Origin: an uncultured bacterium
GTDB taxonomy: Bacteria > Cyanobacteriota > Vampirovibrionia > Gastranaerophilales > Gastranaerophilaceae
NCBI GenBank assembly: GCA_945833895.1
Contig: CAMAGQ010000109.1
Span: 1 to 5,527, forward strand
DNA: 5,527 nucleotides
Reading direction: 5' to 3'
Under the pieces are notes generated by a model, which saw nothing but the letters and a program-made list of their open reading frames with translations, did no database searches and was not told where the DNA came from. This document shows, one piece after another, positions 1 through 4,702 of this stretch. The position numbers and the translations under genes are program-made. Position 1 is the first letter of the stretch, and the number at the start of each line of letters is the position of its first letter.

Positions 1-81
1 ATACAAAGCATCAACCTTTAATTTCCCGGTAAATATTTGAAAAATATTATTTATTTACAAACTTAACATATAAAAGTAAAA

Positions 82-438
82 CTACTTTGTTTCAATAATT
101 TTGTTATCATCATCAACGATAACAATAGTAGGCTTGTAGTTTTGAAGTTCTTTTTCTTCAAATTGACCGTAGGTCACAATGATAACCTTATCACCCTTTT
201 GAACTTTTCTTGCAGCAGCACCGTTCAGACAAATTTCGCCAGAGCCGGCTTTTCCTTTTATAATATAAGTTTGAAATCTTTCACCGTTGTTGACGTCAAG
301 AATTTCAACCTTTTGCCACTCTCTCATTTTTGCACTTTTCAAAAGAGTTTCATCAATAGTGATTGAACCTACGTAATTCAGATTAGCATCCGTAACCGTT
401 GCTCTATGTATCTTTGATTGTAAAAATTCCAATATCAT
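82..438 (-). CDS. panD: Aspartate 1-decarboxylase (pyruvoyl-dependent), proenzyme
   Basis: PanD converts L-aspartate to beta-alanine and CO2 in the cytoplasm, supplying the beta-alanine half of pantothenate and so coenzyme A. The 118-residue product has near-typical family length. Visible key residues are Lys9, His11, Tyr22, the Gly24-Ser25 self-cleavage site whose serine becomes the pyruvoyl cofactor, Arg54, Thr57, Tyr58, and Asn72 followed by the GAAA turn at 73-76. All match the known enzyme positions, so it should be active. The ATG start is preceded by AGAGGA at 446-451, 7 nt away. The gene stands alone: panB and panC are not in the window, and the next gene upstream is unrelated. No partner maturation factor is visible, so cleavage is probably autocatalytic, as in many bacteria (inference). 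Confidence 0.97.
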   Translation of the reverse strand: MILEFLQSKIHRATVTDANLNYVGSITIDETLLKSAKMREWQKVEILDVNNGERFQTYIIKGKAGSGEICLNGAAARKVQKGDKVIIVTYGQFEEKELQNYKPTIVIVDDDNKIIETK

Positions 439-457
439 AATAATATCCTCTGAAGCA

Positions 458-463
458 ATTATA
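458..463 (-). promoter_or_regulatory. Possible -10 box for panD
   Basis: A perfect TATAAT on the minus strand lies 6 nt before the panD Shine-Dalgarno sequence. No good -35 hexamer is seen 16-18 nt further upstream. If it is used, the leader would be only about 13 nt and would begin at the ribosome binding site. In such AT-rich DNA a chance match is possible. Confidence 0.35.
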
Positions 464-526
464 TAACAAAGATAAAATTTATAACAGGTATGATAAAAAA
501 TGGGCAGAGATAGAAAAATTTACATT

Positions 527-575
527 ACCCCTCCCACTTTGAGGGAGGGTAGAATTTCTTATGTTCAGGATGACG
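527..575. repeat. GC-rich hairpin plus CGTCATCCTGAA word, probable dispersed intergenic repeat
   Basis: CCCTCCC at 529-535 pairs perfectly with GGGAGGG at 543-549 around a 7-nt loop. With one bulged C the pairing extends to the flanking TA/TA bases. About 15 nt on, 564-575 reads CGTCATCCTGAA on the minus strand, a word typical of dispersed palindromic repeats in several host-associated bacteria (recalled, not searched). The GC-rich block stands out sharply from the AT-rich surroundings. On the minus strand the hairpin lies about 60 nt past the stop of the HEAT-like gene, and a short T run follows some nucleotides later, so it might also end that transcript. A T tract directly after the stem is lacking, so a classical intrinsic terminator is not supported. 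Confidence 0.5.
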
Positions 576-608
576 ATGCTCTTGTGTAGGTTTGAAAGCG
601 TTCCCGAA

Positions 609-1325
609 TCAAGCAAAATACCGTCTGACGTAATAATTTGAATCATTTTTTAGTTGTTCTTTAGCAAGTGCCAAATCTTCATCATCAAATTTTTGAGTTA
701 AAATTTTTGCTGCCTTTTCGCGGATTGTATATTCTTCAATATCTTTTGCCATTAAAATTATTTGTTTCAATTTCGAAAAATCGATTTTATCAAAGAACAC
801 AAAAACCGTTTCAAGACACCAGTACAATTTGAAAACTTCTTTATTAACTTTATATTTTCCTTGCTGAAAATCGAATTTACTTATCTCATTCAGCAAATTT
901 AATGTCATTTCAACAAGTTTTGTGCAAAATTTTTCGCAAAAATCTTCATCGGATTTAAGATTAGAAATTGCTGAAATAATATTACGGCAAATATTTGCAT
1001 TTATATCTATAATTGCATCTAAAAAGACATCGTAACTCTTGTTTGATTGAAAGAATTTGAGATAACGTTCATCAGCCATAAATTCGCAAATTCTCATCGA
1101 AACGGCTTCTCTGATTTTGCCGTCTTGTCCTGTCAAATTATCTATCAGAACATCGGCATCCTCAACACTTGTGATATTATCAAGTCTAAGTGCAGCAATT
1201 TGTTTTTGTACGATATTTCCGTTTTTCAAAAGAGAAATCAACTCTTCATGCGTGTAATCCCTCTCATACAAATTCAAAGCCTGTGCAAAATTTTCATCTA
1301 AAGTTTCATAATAACTGTTATTCAA
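609..1325 (-). CDS. HEAT-like helical repeat protein, function unknown
   Basis: The 238-residue product is acidic and almost wholly alpha-helical in pattern, with no signal peptide or membrane segment, so it is probably cytoplasmic. HEAT-like helix pairs are visible at about residues 39-64 (QKQIAALRLDNIT) and 70-100 (IREAVSMRICEFM). A last unit lies at about 199-238 (YTIREKAAKIL, then YYVRRYFA). The middle, about 100-190, is more divergent and may contain degenerate units. Such repeats usually form curved scaffolds for protein binding, but no partner can be named. The start is TTG: a good GAGGGA lies 7 nt upstream and the first in-frame Met is Met77, inside the repeats. It is divergent from the 60-residue gene at 1452. 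A second HEAT protein is encoded at 1640-2314, with no obvious close sequence match between them. Confidence 0.8.
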   Translation of the reverse strand: MNNSYYETLDENFAQALNLYERDYTHEELISLLKNGNIVQKQIAALRLDNITSVEDADVLIDNLTGQDGKIREAVSMRICEFMADERYLKFFQSNKSYDVFLDAIIDINANICRNIISAISNLKSDEDFCEKFCTKLVEMTLNLLNEISKFDFQQGKYKVNKEVFKLYWCLETVFVFFDKIDFSKLKQIILMAKDIEEYTIREKAAKILTQKFDDEDLALAKEQLKNDSNYYVRRYFA

Positions 1326-1332
1326 ATTTTAA

Positions 1333-1338
1333 TCCCTC
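1333..1338 (-). promoter_or_regulatory. Ribosome binding site deciding a TTG start
   Basis: GAGGGA on the minus strand sits 7 nt before the TTG at 1323-1325. No in-frame ATG or GTG start fits near it, so this site fixes the start of the HEAT-like gene. Confidence 0.7.
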
Positions 1339-1427
1339 AATACTTACAAAACCAATATAACATAAAGTACAATGATTTTTCAGTGTTAAATCGTTTAAAT
1401 ATATGATATGGAAATCAGATAATCTAT

Positions 1428-1433
1428 TATAAT
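1428..1433 (+). promoter_or_regulatory. Possible -10 box for the 60-residue gene
   Basis: A perfect TATAAT precedes the AGGAGA ribosome binding site at 1440-1445 by 6 nt. No convincing -35 hexamer lies at 16-18 nt. Transcription would begin almost at the Shine-Dalgarno sequence, giving a leader of roughly 12 nt, as with the box before panD. Confidence 0.4.
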
Positions 1434-1451
1434 GTAATTAGGAGATAAATT

Positions 1452-1634
1452 ATGGGTAATATAATTTCGATATTACAAGACATTTTTATGATGACAGAAA
1501 ACAACAGCACAAGAGTTGGGCTGTCAGAATTTAAAACTAATCCTTACACTGAACCGAAAAAAGTTCAGAAAAAGAAAGAACCTGTTGCAAAAGAGTTAAA
1601 AATTTCCGATTTAATGAGAAGAAGCAGTTATTAA
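1452..1634 (+). CDS. Small lysine-rich protein of 60 residues, function unknown
   Basis: This short gene has one of the best ribosome binding sites in the window, AGGAGA at 1440-1445, 6 nt before ATG, and a TATAAT box further upstream, so it is likely real. The product begins with a short amphipathic helix (about residues 3-14, NIISILQDIFMM). A polar stretch follows, then a basic segment (about 35-50, KKVQKKKEP) and a C-terminal ISDLMRRSSY. There is no signal peptide and no cysteine. It may be largely unstructured and could bind nucleic acid, membrane or a partner protein, but nothing identifies which. The gene is divergent from the HEAT-like gene and convergent with the four-gene operon, whose last stop lies only 5 nt past its own TAA. 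Confidence 0.7.
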   Translation: MGNIISILQDIFMMTENNSTRVGLSEFKTNPYTEPKKVQKKKEPVAKELKISDLMRRSSY

Positions 1635-1639
1635 TTTCT

Positions 1640-2314
1640 TCATGATTTTTGATTTTGGTATTCGTGGAAAACTTTTGCAAGAGTTGTGAGTGCGTTGGTT
1701 TGAACAATCGTGTTATTGTCGTTACATACTTGAGTAAGCGGGATTATAAACGGTTCAACATCGTCAATTCCGTATTCCGTAATATTTTGAATGCAGGTCA
1801 AAGCAGAATTTCTCACAACCCAATTTGAAGACTTTAACGCCTCAATAATTCTGCCTTGCAAAATATTCCCGTAACGGCAAATCCCCGTGATTGCGTTTTT
1901 ACGGATAATGTCGTTATCTTCGCCAATTTTTTCAAACAGAATATCAAAAGTTTCCTCAATCGGAAATTCCGAAATAGCAAGAATTGCGGAGGCACTGACG
2001 TTTGAATTTTGAGAATTAATTTTTGATTTTATGGTGCTTAGAACAATTTCGTTATAATCAGCGGCGGATTGTCTTGAAATTACTTGAGATTTAGAGTTTA
2101 CGCCCTTTTGCCCGTCAGGAAGAACGTAAGCAAAACCTGCTCTTGCAATTGCATCTTTGGCTTCATCAATTGTATTATAAACCAATTTATCTGTACCCAA
2201 AGGGTGAGGAATTTTTTGAATTATTGCTTTGCTTGTATTTTTTAAGGACAAAGCGTTAATTATATAAACAGTTTTTCCGTTTTGTTGTTCTTCTTTTATC
2301 GCAACGTATTGCAT
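1640..2314 (-). CDS. HEAT-repeat protein, last gene of the envelope operon
   Basis: The 224-residue product has two parts. Residues 1-70 form a mixed strand/helix domain (QYVAIKEEQQNGKTVYII, a helix at 50-60 rich in Ala, then GFAYVLPDGQ). After a linker, about 88-220 carry four HEAT-like helix pairs near 104-130, 135-160 (DIIRKNAITGICRYG), 165-195 (WVVRNSALTCIQNI) and 200-220 (TIVQTNALTTLAKVF). Each has the conserved arginine or asparagine and the small-residue spacing typical of HEAT or PBS-lyase-type repeats. There is no signal peptide, unlike the three genes before it, so it probably stays in the cytoplasm. ATG lies 3 nt after the stop of the upstream gene. GAAGGGA at 2323-2329, inside that gene, is its binding site, so translation is probably coupled. 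The N-terminal domain is not recognised. The HEAT part most likely mediates protein contact. Confidence 0.85.
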   Translation of the reverse strand: MQYVAIKEEQQNGKTVYIINALSLKNTSKAIIQKIPHPLGTDKLVYNTIDEAKDAIARAGFAYVLPDGQKGVNSKSQVISRQSAADYNEIVLSTIKSKINSQNSNVSASAILAISEFPIEETFDILFEKIGEDNDIIRKNAITGICRYGNILQGRIIEALKSSNWVVRNSALTCIQNITEYGIDDVEPFIIPLTQVCNDNNTIVQTNALTTLAKVFHEYQNQKS

Positions 2315-2317
2315 AAA

Positions 2318-2926
2318 TTATATCCCTTCATAAAAAATACTTTTGTCTAACTGTGCAAAAAATTCCTGATAAACTTTCGGGTCAACAACTTTGATTATTC
2401 TTGTCGGTGCAGATTTTACGTAAGAATACCCGTCCGCATTGAGTAAAACTTTTTGAGAAAAGACAATACGAACCTTTGTTTTATTTTTCCCAAACTTTTC
2501 GACATTAACGTTTGTATCAACAACAACAGTTTTAGCATGGAGTTCGTTTGAAATTTTCCTTGTTGGGTCAGCCATATAAGCAGCAGTCGAGCCGTAAGAA
2601 AAGACGGTATAAGCGGTAAACAAAGCAAGCATGAAAGATTGCCCCGCAACACGACCTCTATTTACAAATTTACGTTTGTAGGATTTTGTCGCACGAAGAT
2701 AACCTAACTCAGGCTCAATTTCTTGAATTATAAACCCGCTGTCTTGCAAAGTGTTTATAACGGCTTTCATAACTTGAGTTGAATCTGCGGTGTCAAAAAA
2801 GCGTGTTTCTACAGCCCTACGCTCTAATTGCGAGAGGTTTTTCACTTTTTTTGCGTAAACCGCCGCAGGAGTTGAGCATAGGAATATACATATTAACAAA
2901 ACAAATGAAATTATTTTTTTTATCAT
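2318..2926 (-). CDS. Secreted protein of a duplicated envelope family, with hydrophobic insert
   Basis: The 202-residue product starts with a signal peptide: Lys3-Lys4, a hydrophobic core at 5-18, and a likely type I cleavage after Ala25 (AVYA-KK). No proper lipobox is seen despite Cys13 and Cys17. The mature part opens with LERRAVETRFFDTAD and VMKAVINTLQDSGFIIQ (about 34-68), closely matching its neighbour at 2923-3447. That pattern recalls a widespread family of unnamed bacterial secreted or lipoproteins (recall). Residues 94-119 form a hydrophobic alanine- and tyrosine-rich stretch absent from the neighbour, possibly a membrane-contacting hairpin. Strands follow, with VRIVFSQKVLL, and the end reads VYQEFFAQLDKSIFYEG. 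Its ATG overlaps the TGA of the upstream gene (ATGA), indicating translational coupling. It is expected outside the inner membrane; no function is known. Confidence 0.88.
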   Translation of the reverse strand: MIKKIISFVLLICIFLCSTPAAVYAKKVKNLSQLERRAVETRFFDTADSTQVMKAVINTLQDSGFIIQEIEPELGYLRATKSYKRKFVNRGRVAGQSFMLALFTAYTVFSYGSTAAYMADPTRKISNELHAKTVVVDTNVNVEKFGKNKTKVRIVFSQKVLLNADGYSYVKSAPTRIIKVVDPKVYQEFFAQLDKSIFYEGI

Positions 2927-3447
2927 ATCTTCTGCTTCTGTAAAAATATAGCCTTATCCACTTTTGAGAAAAAGTCCTGATAATAATTTTCATCATTTAT
3001 ATCATCAATAAACTGTGCATTTCCGTATATATTTAAAAGTTTTCTTTTAAAATTAATTCTTACACGCATGCTTTTGCCGTACTCGGTAACGTTAGCAGTC
3101 GTTTCGACAGTTGCGACTTTAACTCCGTTCCAGTTAAGACGAGCCTTAGAGAGTCCGAACTCTTTTGATATATCAATATTAGGGTCGGATGTATCAAAAT
3201 CCTTAACCCCATAGATAAATCCAAGCAACGGATTAGCGTTGTAGACAATAAAACCTTCATCTTGCAAAACATTCAACATAGCCTTCATAACAAGAGCCTT
3301 GTCGGTTGAATCGTAGGTTCTTGTCTGGAATTGACGTTTTTCCAGTTGTGTCATTGGAGTAATAATTTCTTCCTGCTGGCGTTTTCGTGCCGGAGTTGGC
3401 AACGCTAAAAACAAAACAAAAGTTATCAGTATAATTCTTTTTAACAT
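2923..3447 (-). CDS. Secreted protein, shorter paralog of the gene at 2318-2926
   Basis: The 174-residue product has a signal peptide (Lys3-Arg4, hydrophobic core 5-17, probable cleavage near PTPA-RK at 20/21). Its core, LEKRQFQTRTYDSTD (35-49) and VMKAMLNVLQDEGFIV (53-68), aligns without gaps to the downstream gene. Both end alike (YYQDFFSKVDKAIFLQ). It lacks the hydrophobic insert and instead has a polar loop at about 83-100, followed by a strand-rich half (VATVETTANVTEYG, MRVRINFKRKLL). The fold is probably a small alpha/beta envelope domain; no catalytic motif is seen. AGGAGA at 3453-3458 precedes ATG by 5 nt, and the TAG stop of the upstream gene is embedded in this site. The pair probably arose by tandem duplication and may form a heteromer. 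Confidence 0.88.
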   Translation of the reverse strand: MLKRIILITFVLFLALPTPARKRQQEEIITPMTQLEKRQFQTRTYDSTDKALVMKAMLNVLQDEGFIVYNANPLLGFIYGVKDFDTSDPNIDISKEFGLSKARLNWNGVKVATVETTANVTEYGKSMRVRINFKRKLLNIYGNAQFIDDINDENYYQDFFSKVDKAIFLQKQKI

Positions 3448-3456
3448 TATTATCTC

Positions 3457-3951
3457 CTAGAATGAACTCATGTGGTATGTGAACGATGAAACATTGTGGT
3501 TGCTATCGAATTTCAACACTACAGTAAGCGTTTTTTGAACAGATTGAGTTGTTCCGCCTTGTTTGTTGTAACCGATATTAGCAAGTCCGCCACCGAATCC
3601 GCCTGAGCCGTAGCCGCCGCCAAGTCCGCCGATACCGACACCAAAACCCGAACTGCCGTAAGATGTAATTGAAGAAACTTTGTCATAAATCCATGTTTCA
3701 TATCCGTCAGCATCTTGAGTTACGATATTTGGAGAACCGAGAATTGTTGCAACATCAGCCTGAGAAGTTCCAACCTGAATATTTCTTTGTACTAACCCCA
3801 ATGTCATTTGCTGTTCTTGTACAGGTGTTGTCAAAGGTACTTGGCATTTTTCAGGGTGTTTACGGCATTTTCTGGGAACTTTACCCTCTTGAATTGCAAA
3901 CGCCGGAGTAACAATTCCTAACACCAACAACGAAACTAATATCTTTTTCAT
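3457..3951 (-). CDS. Secreted BamE/SmpA-like protein with glycine-rich insert, first gene of operon
   Basis: With the ATG at 3949-3951 the product has 164 residues. GGAAGGA at 3959-3965 lies 7 nt upstream and the N-terminus becomes a classic signal peptide (MKKILVSLLVLG, cleavage AFA-IQ at 19/20). The longer reading from 3993 has no binding site, and its ATG overlaps the promoter -10. Mature residues 26-39 hold a Cys29/Cys36 pair among basic residues. Residues 50-92 match the BamE/SmpA/OmlA-like pattern: NIQVGTSQADVATILGSPN, then a Gly-Tyr-Glu-Thr-Trp-Ile-Tyr run ending in DK. A glycine-rich loop follows at 99-127, then two closing strands (TLTVVLKFD and VSSFTYHMSSF). Classical BamE is a lipoprotein of the outer-membrane assembly complex; here no lipobox is present, so a BamE role is not implied. 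It probably acts in the envelope with the next two genes. Confidence 0.87.
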   Translation of the reverse strand: MKKILVSLLVLGIVTPAFAIQEGKVPRKCRKHPEKCQVPLTTPVQEQQMTLGLVQRNIQVGTSQADVATILGSPNIVTQDADGYETWIYDKVSSITSYGSSGFGVGIGGLGGGYGSGGFGGGLANIGYNKQGGTTQSVQKTLTVVLKFDSNHNVSSFTYHMSSF

Positions 3952-3958
3952 AACAAAT

Positions 3959-3965
3959 TCCTTCC
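3959..3965 (-). promoter_or_regulatory. Ribosome binding site deciding the BamE-like start
   Basis: GGAAGGA on the minus strand lies 7 nt before the ATG at 3949-3951. It supports starting at the signal peptide MKKILV, 14 codons inside the longest reading frame. Confidence 0.8.
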
Positions 3966-3991
3966 GTTTTAATCCACTAATCTTCAGAAAC

Positions 3992-4020
3992 ATTATACCA
4001 AATTATTTAAAAATTTTAAA
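3992..4020 (-). promoter_or_regulatory. Promoter of the four-gene envelope operon
   Basis: On the minus strand TATAAT (3992-3997) is preceded 17 nt upstream by TTTAAA (4015-4020), which matches the -35 consensus at four of six positions. A TG lies close upstream of the -10. Transcription would start near 3985, giving a leader of about 34 nt to the ATG at 3951. The position explains why the longer upstream ATG cannot be the true start. Confidence 0.6.
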
Positions 4021-4033
4021 GTCTAACTTTGAC
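4021..4033. promoter_or_regulatory. Imperfect 13-bp dyad between divergent genes, possible operator
   Basis: GTCTAA-C-TTTGAC has arms that match at five of six positions around a central base. It touches the -35 of the minus-strand operon and overlaps a perfect TTGACA at 4029-4034 on the plus strand. The TTGACA has no TATAAT-like partner at normal spacing. A regulator acting on both genes is conceivable, but the dyad is short and could be chance. Confidence 0.2.
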
Positions 4034-4062
4034 AAAACAGGAATAAATATTAAAAAAGAAGT

Positions 4063-4593
4063 ATGAAAAAACTTATTACAATCATAATATTTTGCATAAC
4101 AATATGCACAATTCCCGCAAATTCACAAATCATAACCGGCGGAATAGAAACAACAGTTGAGCAGGCATGGGATGAAATTTCATTATCAGAAGAAAAATTT
4201 AATCCTTATAACATAATACATAACTTCAAAGACCCGAATTATCGTGAAAATCAAGCAATGCTATTGAAAGGAGTAACCGAGCTCAAAGACAGAAAACTCG
4301 GAAAATTTTCTGACGGAAGTTATGCTGTAATTTATTATAACGACAAAAAAAACACTTACTACTATTCACCTGAGGGAATTTTAACCCACAACGAAATTCG
4401 CTCCGGAGTTGAATATCCGTATAAAGCCAGCAAATATTCAATCGACGGTAAACTTGTAAATAAAAGCCTCAAACAATCAGAATACGAAACATTTATCTTT
4501 ACATCGTCAGGAAAACTCCTAGCCCACTGGATTGGAGAGAATTGTTATGACGAAAATAAAAACATAATCATGACCCGAAAAATCTACAAATAA
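4063..4593 (+). CDS. Secreted protein with strand-turn-strand repeats, function unknown
   Basis: The 176-residue product begins with a signal peptide (Lys2-Lys3, hydrophobic core 4-17, probable cleavage after Ser21 in ANS-Q), so it is exported. Residues 28-75 are helical and polar. From about 99 onward four similar units recur every 16-24 residues: YYYSPEGILT (99-108), SKYSIDGKLVN (123-133), FIFTSSGKLLA (144-154) and NCYDENKNIIM (160-170). Each has an aromatic strand, a turn usually containing Gly, and a second strand, reminiscent of YwqK/MORN or YD-type repeats. No catalytic motif is seen. The ribosome binding site is weak (AAGAAG almost touching ATG), but the signal peptide and the lack of another Met before residue 66 fix the start. 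It is divergent from the BamE-like operon. It resembles conserved unnamed proteins remembered from Gastranaerophilales (recall, unverified). Confidence 0.85.
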   Translation: MKKLITIIIFCITICTIPANSQIITGGIETTVEQAWDEISLSEEKFNPYNIIHNFKDPNYRENQAMLLKGVTELKDRKLGKFSDGSYAVIYYNDKKNTYYYSPEGILTHNEIRSGVEYPYKASKYSIDGKLVNKSLKQSEYETFIFTSSGKLLAHWIGENCYDENKNIIMTRKIYK

Positions 4594-4691
4594 ACCTCCC
4601 TGCAAAAAACTTTTTGTAAACATTCTGTTACATAATAGCAACTTTTGAAAGGACAATTACTTATATAAAATATAACGTAGGTAAAATTCTG

Positions 4692-4696
4692 AAAGG
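4692..4696 (+). promoter_or_regulatory. Ribosome binding site of the HELQH protein gene
   Basis: AAAGG lies 6 nt before the ATG at 4703. Further upstream are TTGAAA at 4645-4650 and AT-rich TATAAA/TATAAC hexamers at 4664-4676, none at a standard 16-18 nt spacing, so no promoter is called. Confidence 0.6.
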
Positions 4697-4702
4697 CTCA
4701 TA

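Noticed and set aside
1..21. Possible last codons of a plus-strand gene ending in TAA at 19-21, or a minus-strand start near 10
   Set aside because: Too few codons to judge, with no recognisable protein end and poor start spacing on the other strand.
20..52. AT-only inverted repeats (AATATT) downstream of panD
   Set aside because: Such short AT palindromes are expected by chance here, and there is no GC stem to act as terminator.
1614..1643. Hairpin GAAGAA/TTCTTC as a bidirectional terminator between convergent genes
   Set aside because: Only 6 bp, weak pairs and a 12-nt loop, with no clean T tract on either strand.
2416..2652. Minus-strand frame of 78 codons within the secreted paralog gene
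   Set aside because: It is an out-of-frame shadow; the overlapping frame has a signal peptide, family motifs and coupling to its neighbours.
3952..3993. Fourteen-residue N-terminal extension of the BamE-like protein from the ATG at 3993
   Set aside because: That ATG overlaps the TATAAT promoter box and has no ribosome binding site. The ATG at 3951 has GGAAGGA at good spacing and begins a proper signal peptide.
4603..4616. CAAAAA-AC-TTTTTG palindrome after the secreted repeat protein
   Set aside because: The 2-nt loop is too small and the stem almost all A-T, so a terminator is not supported.
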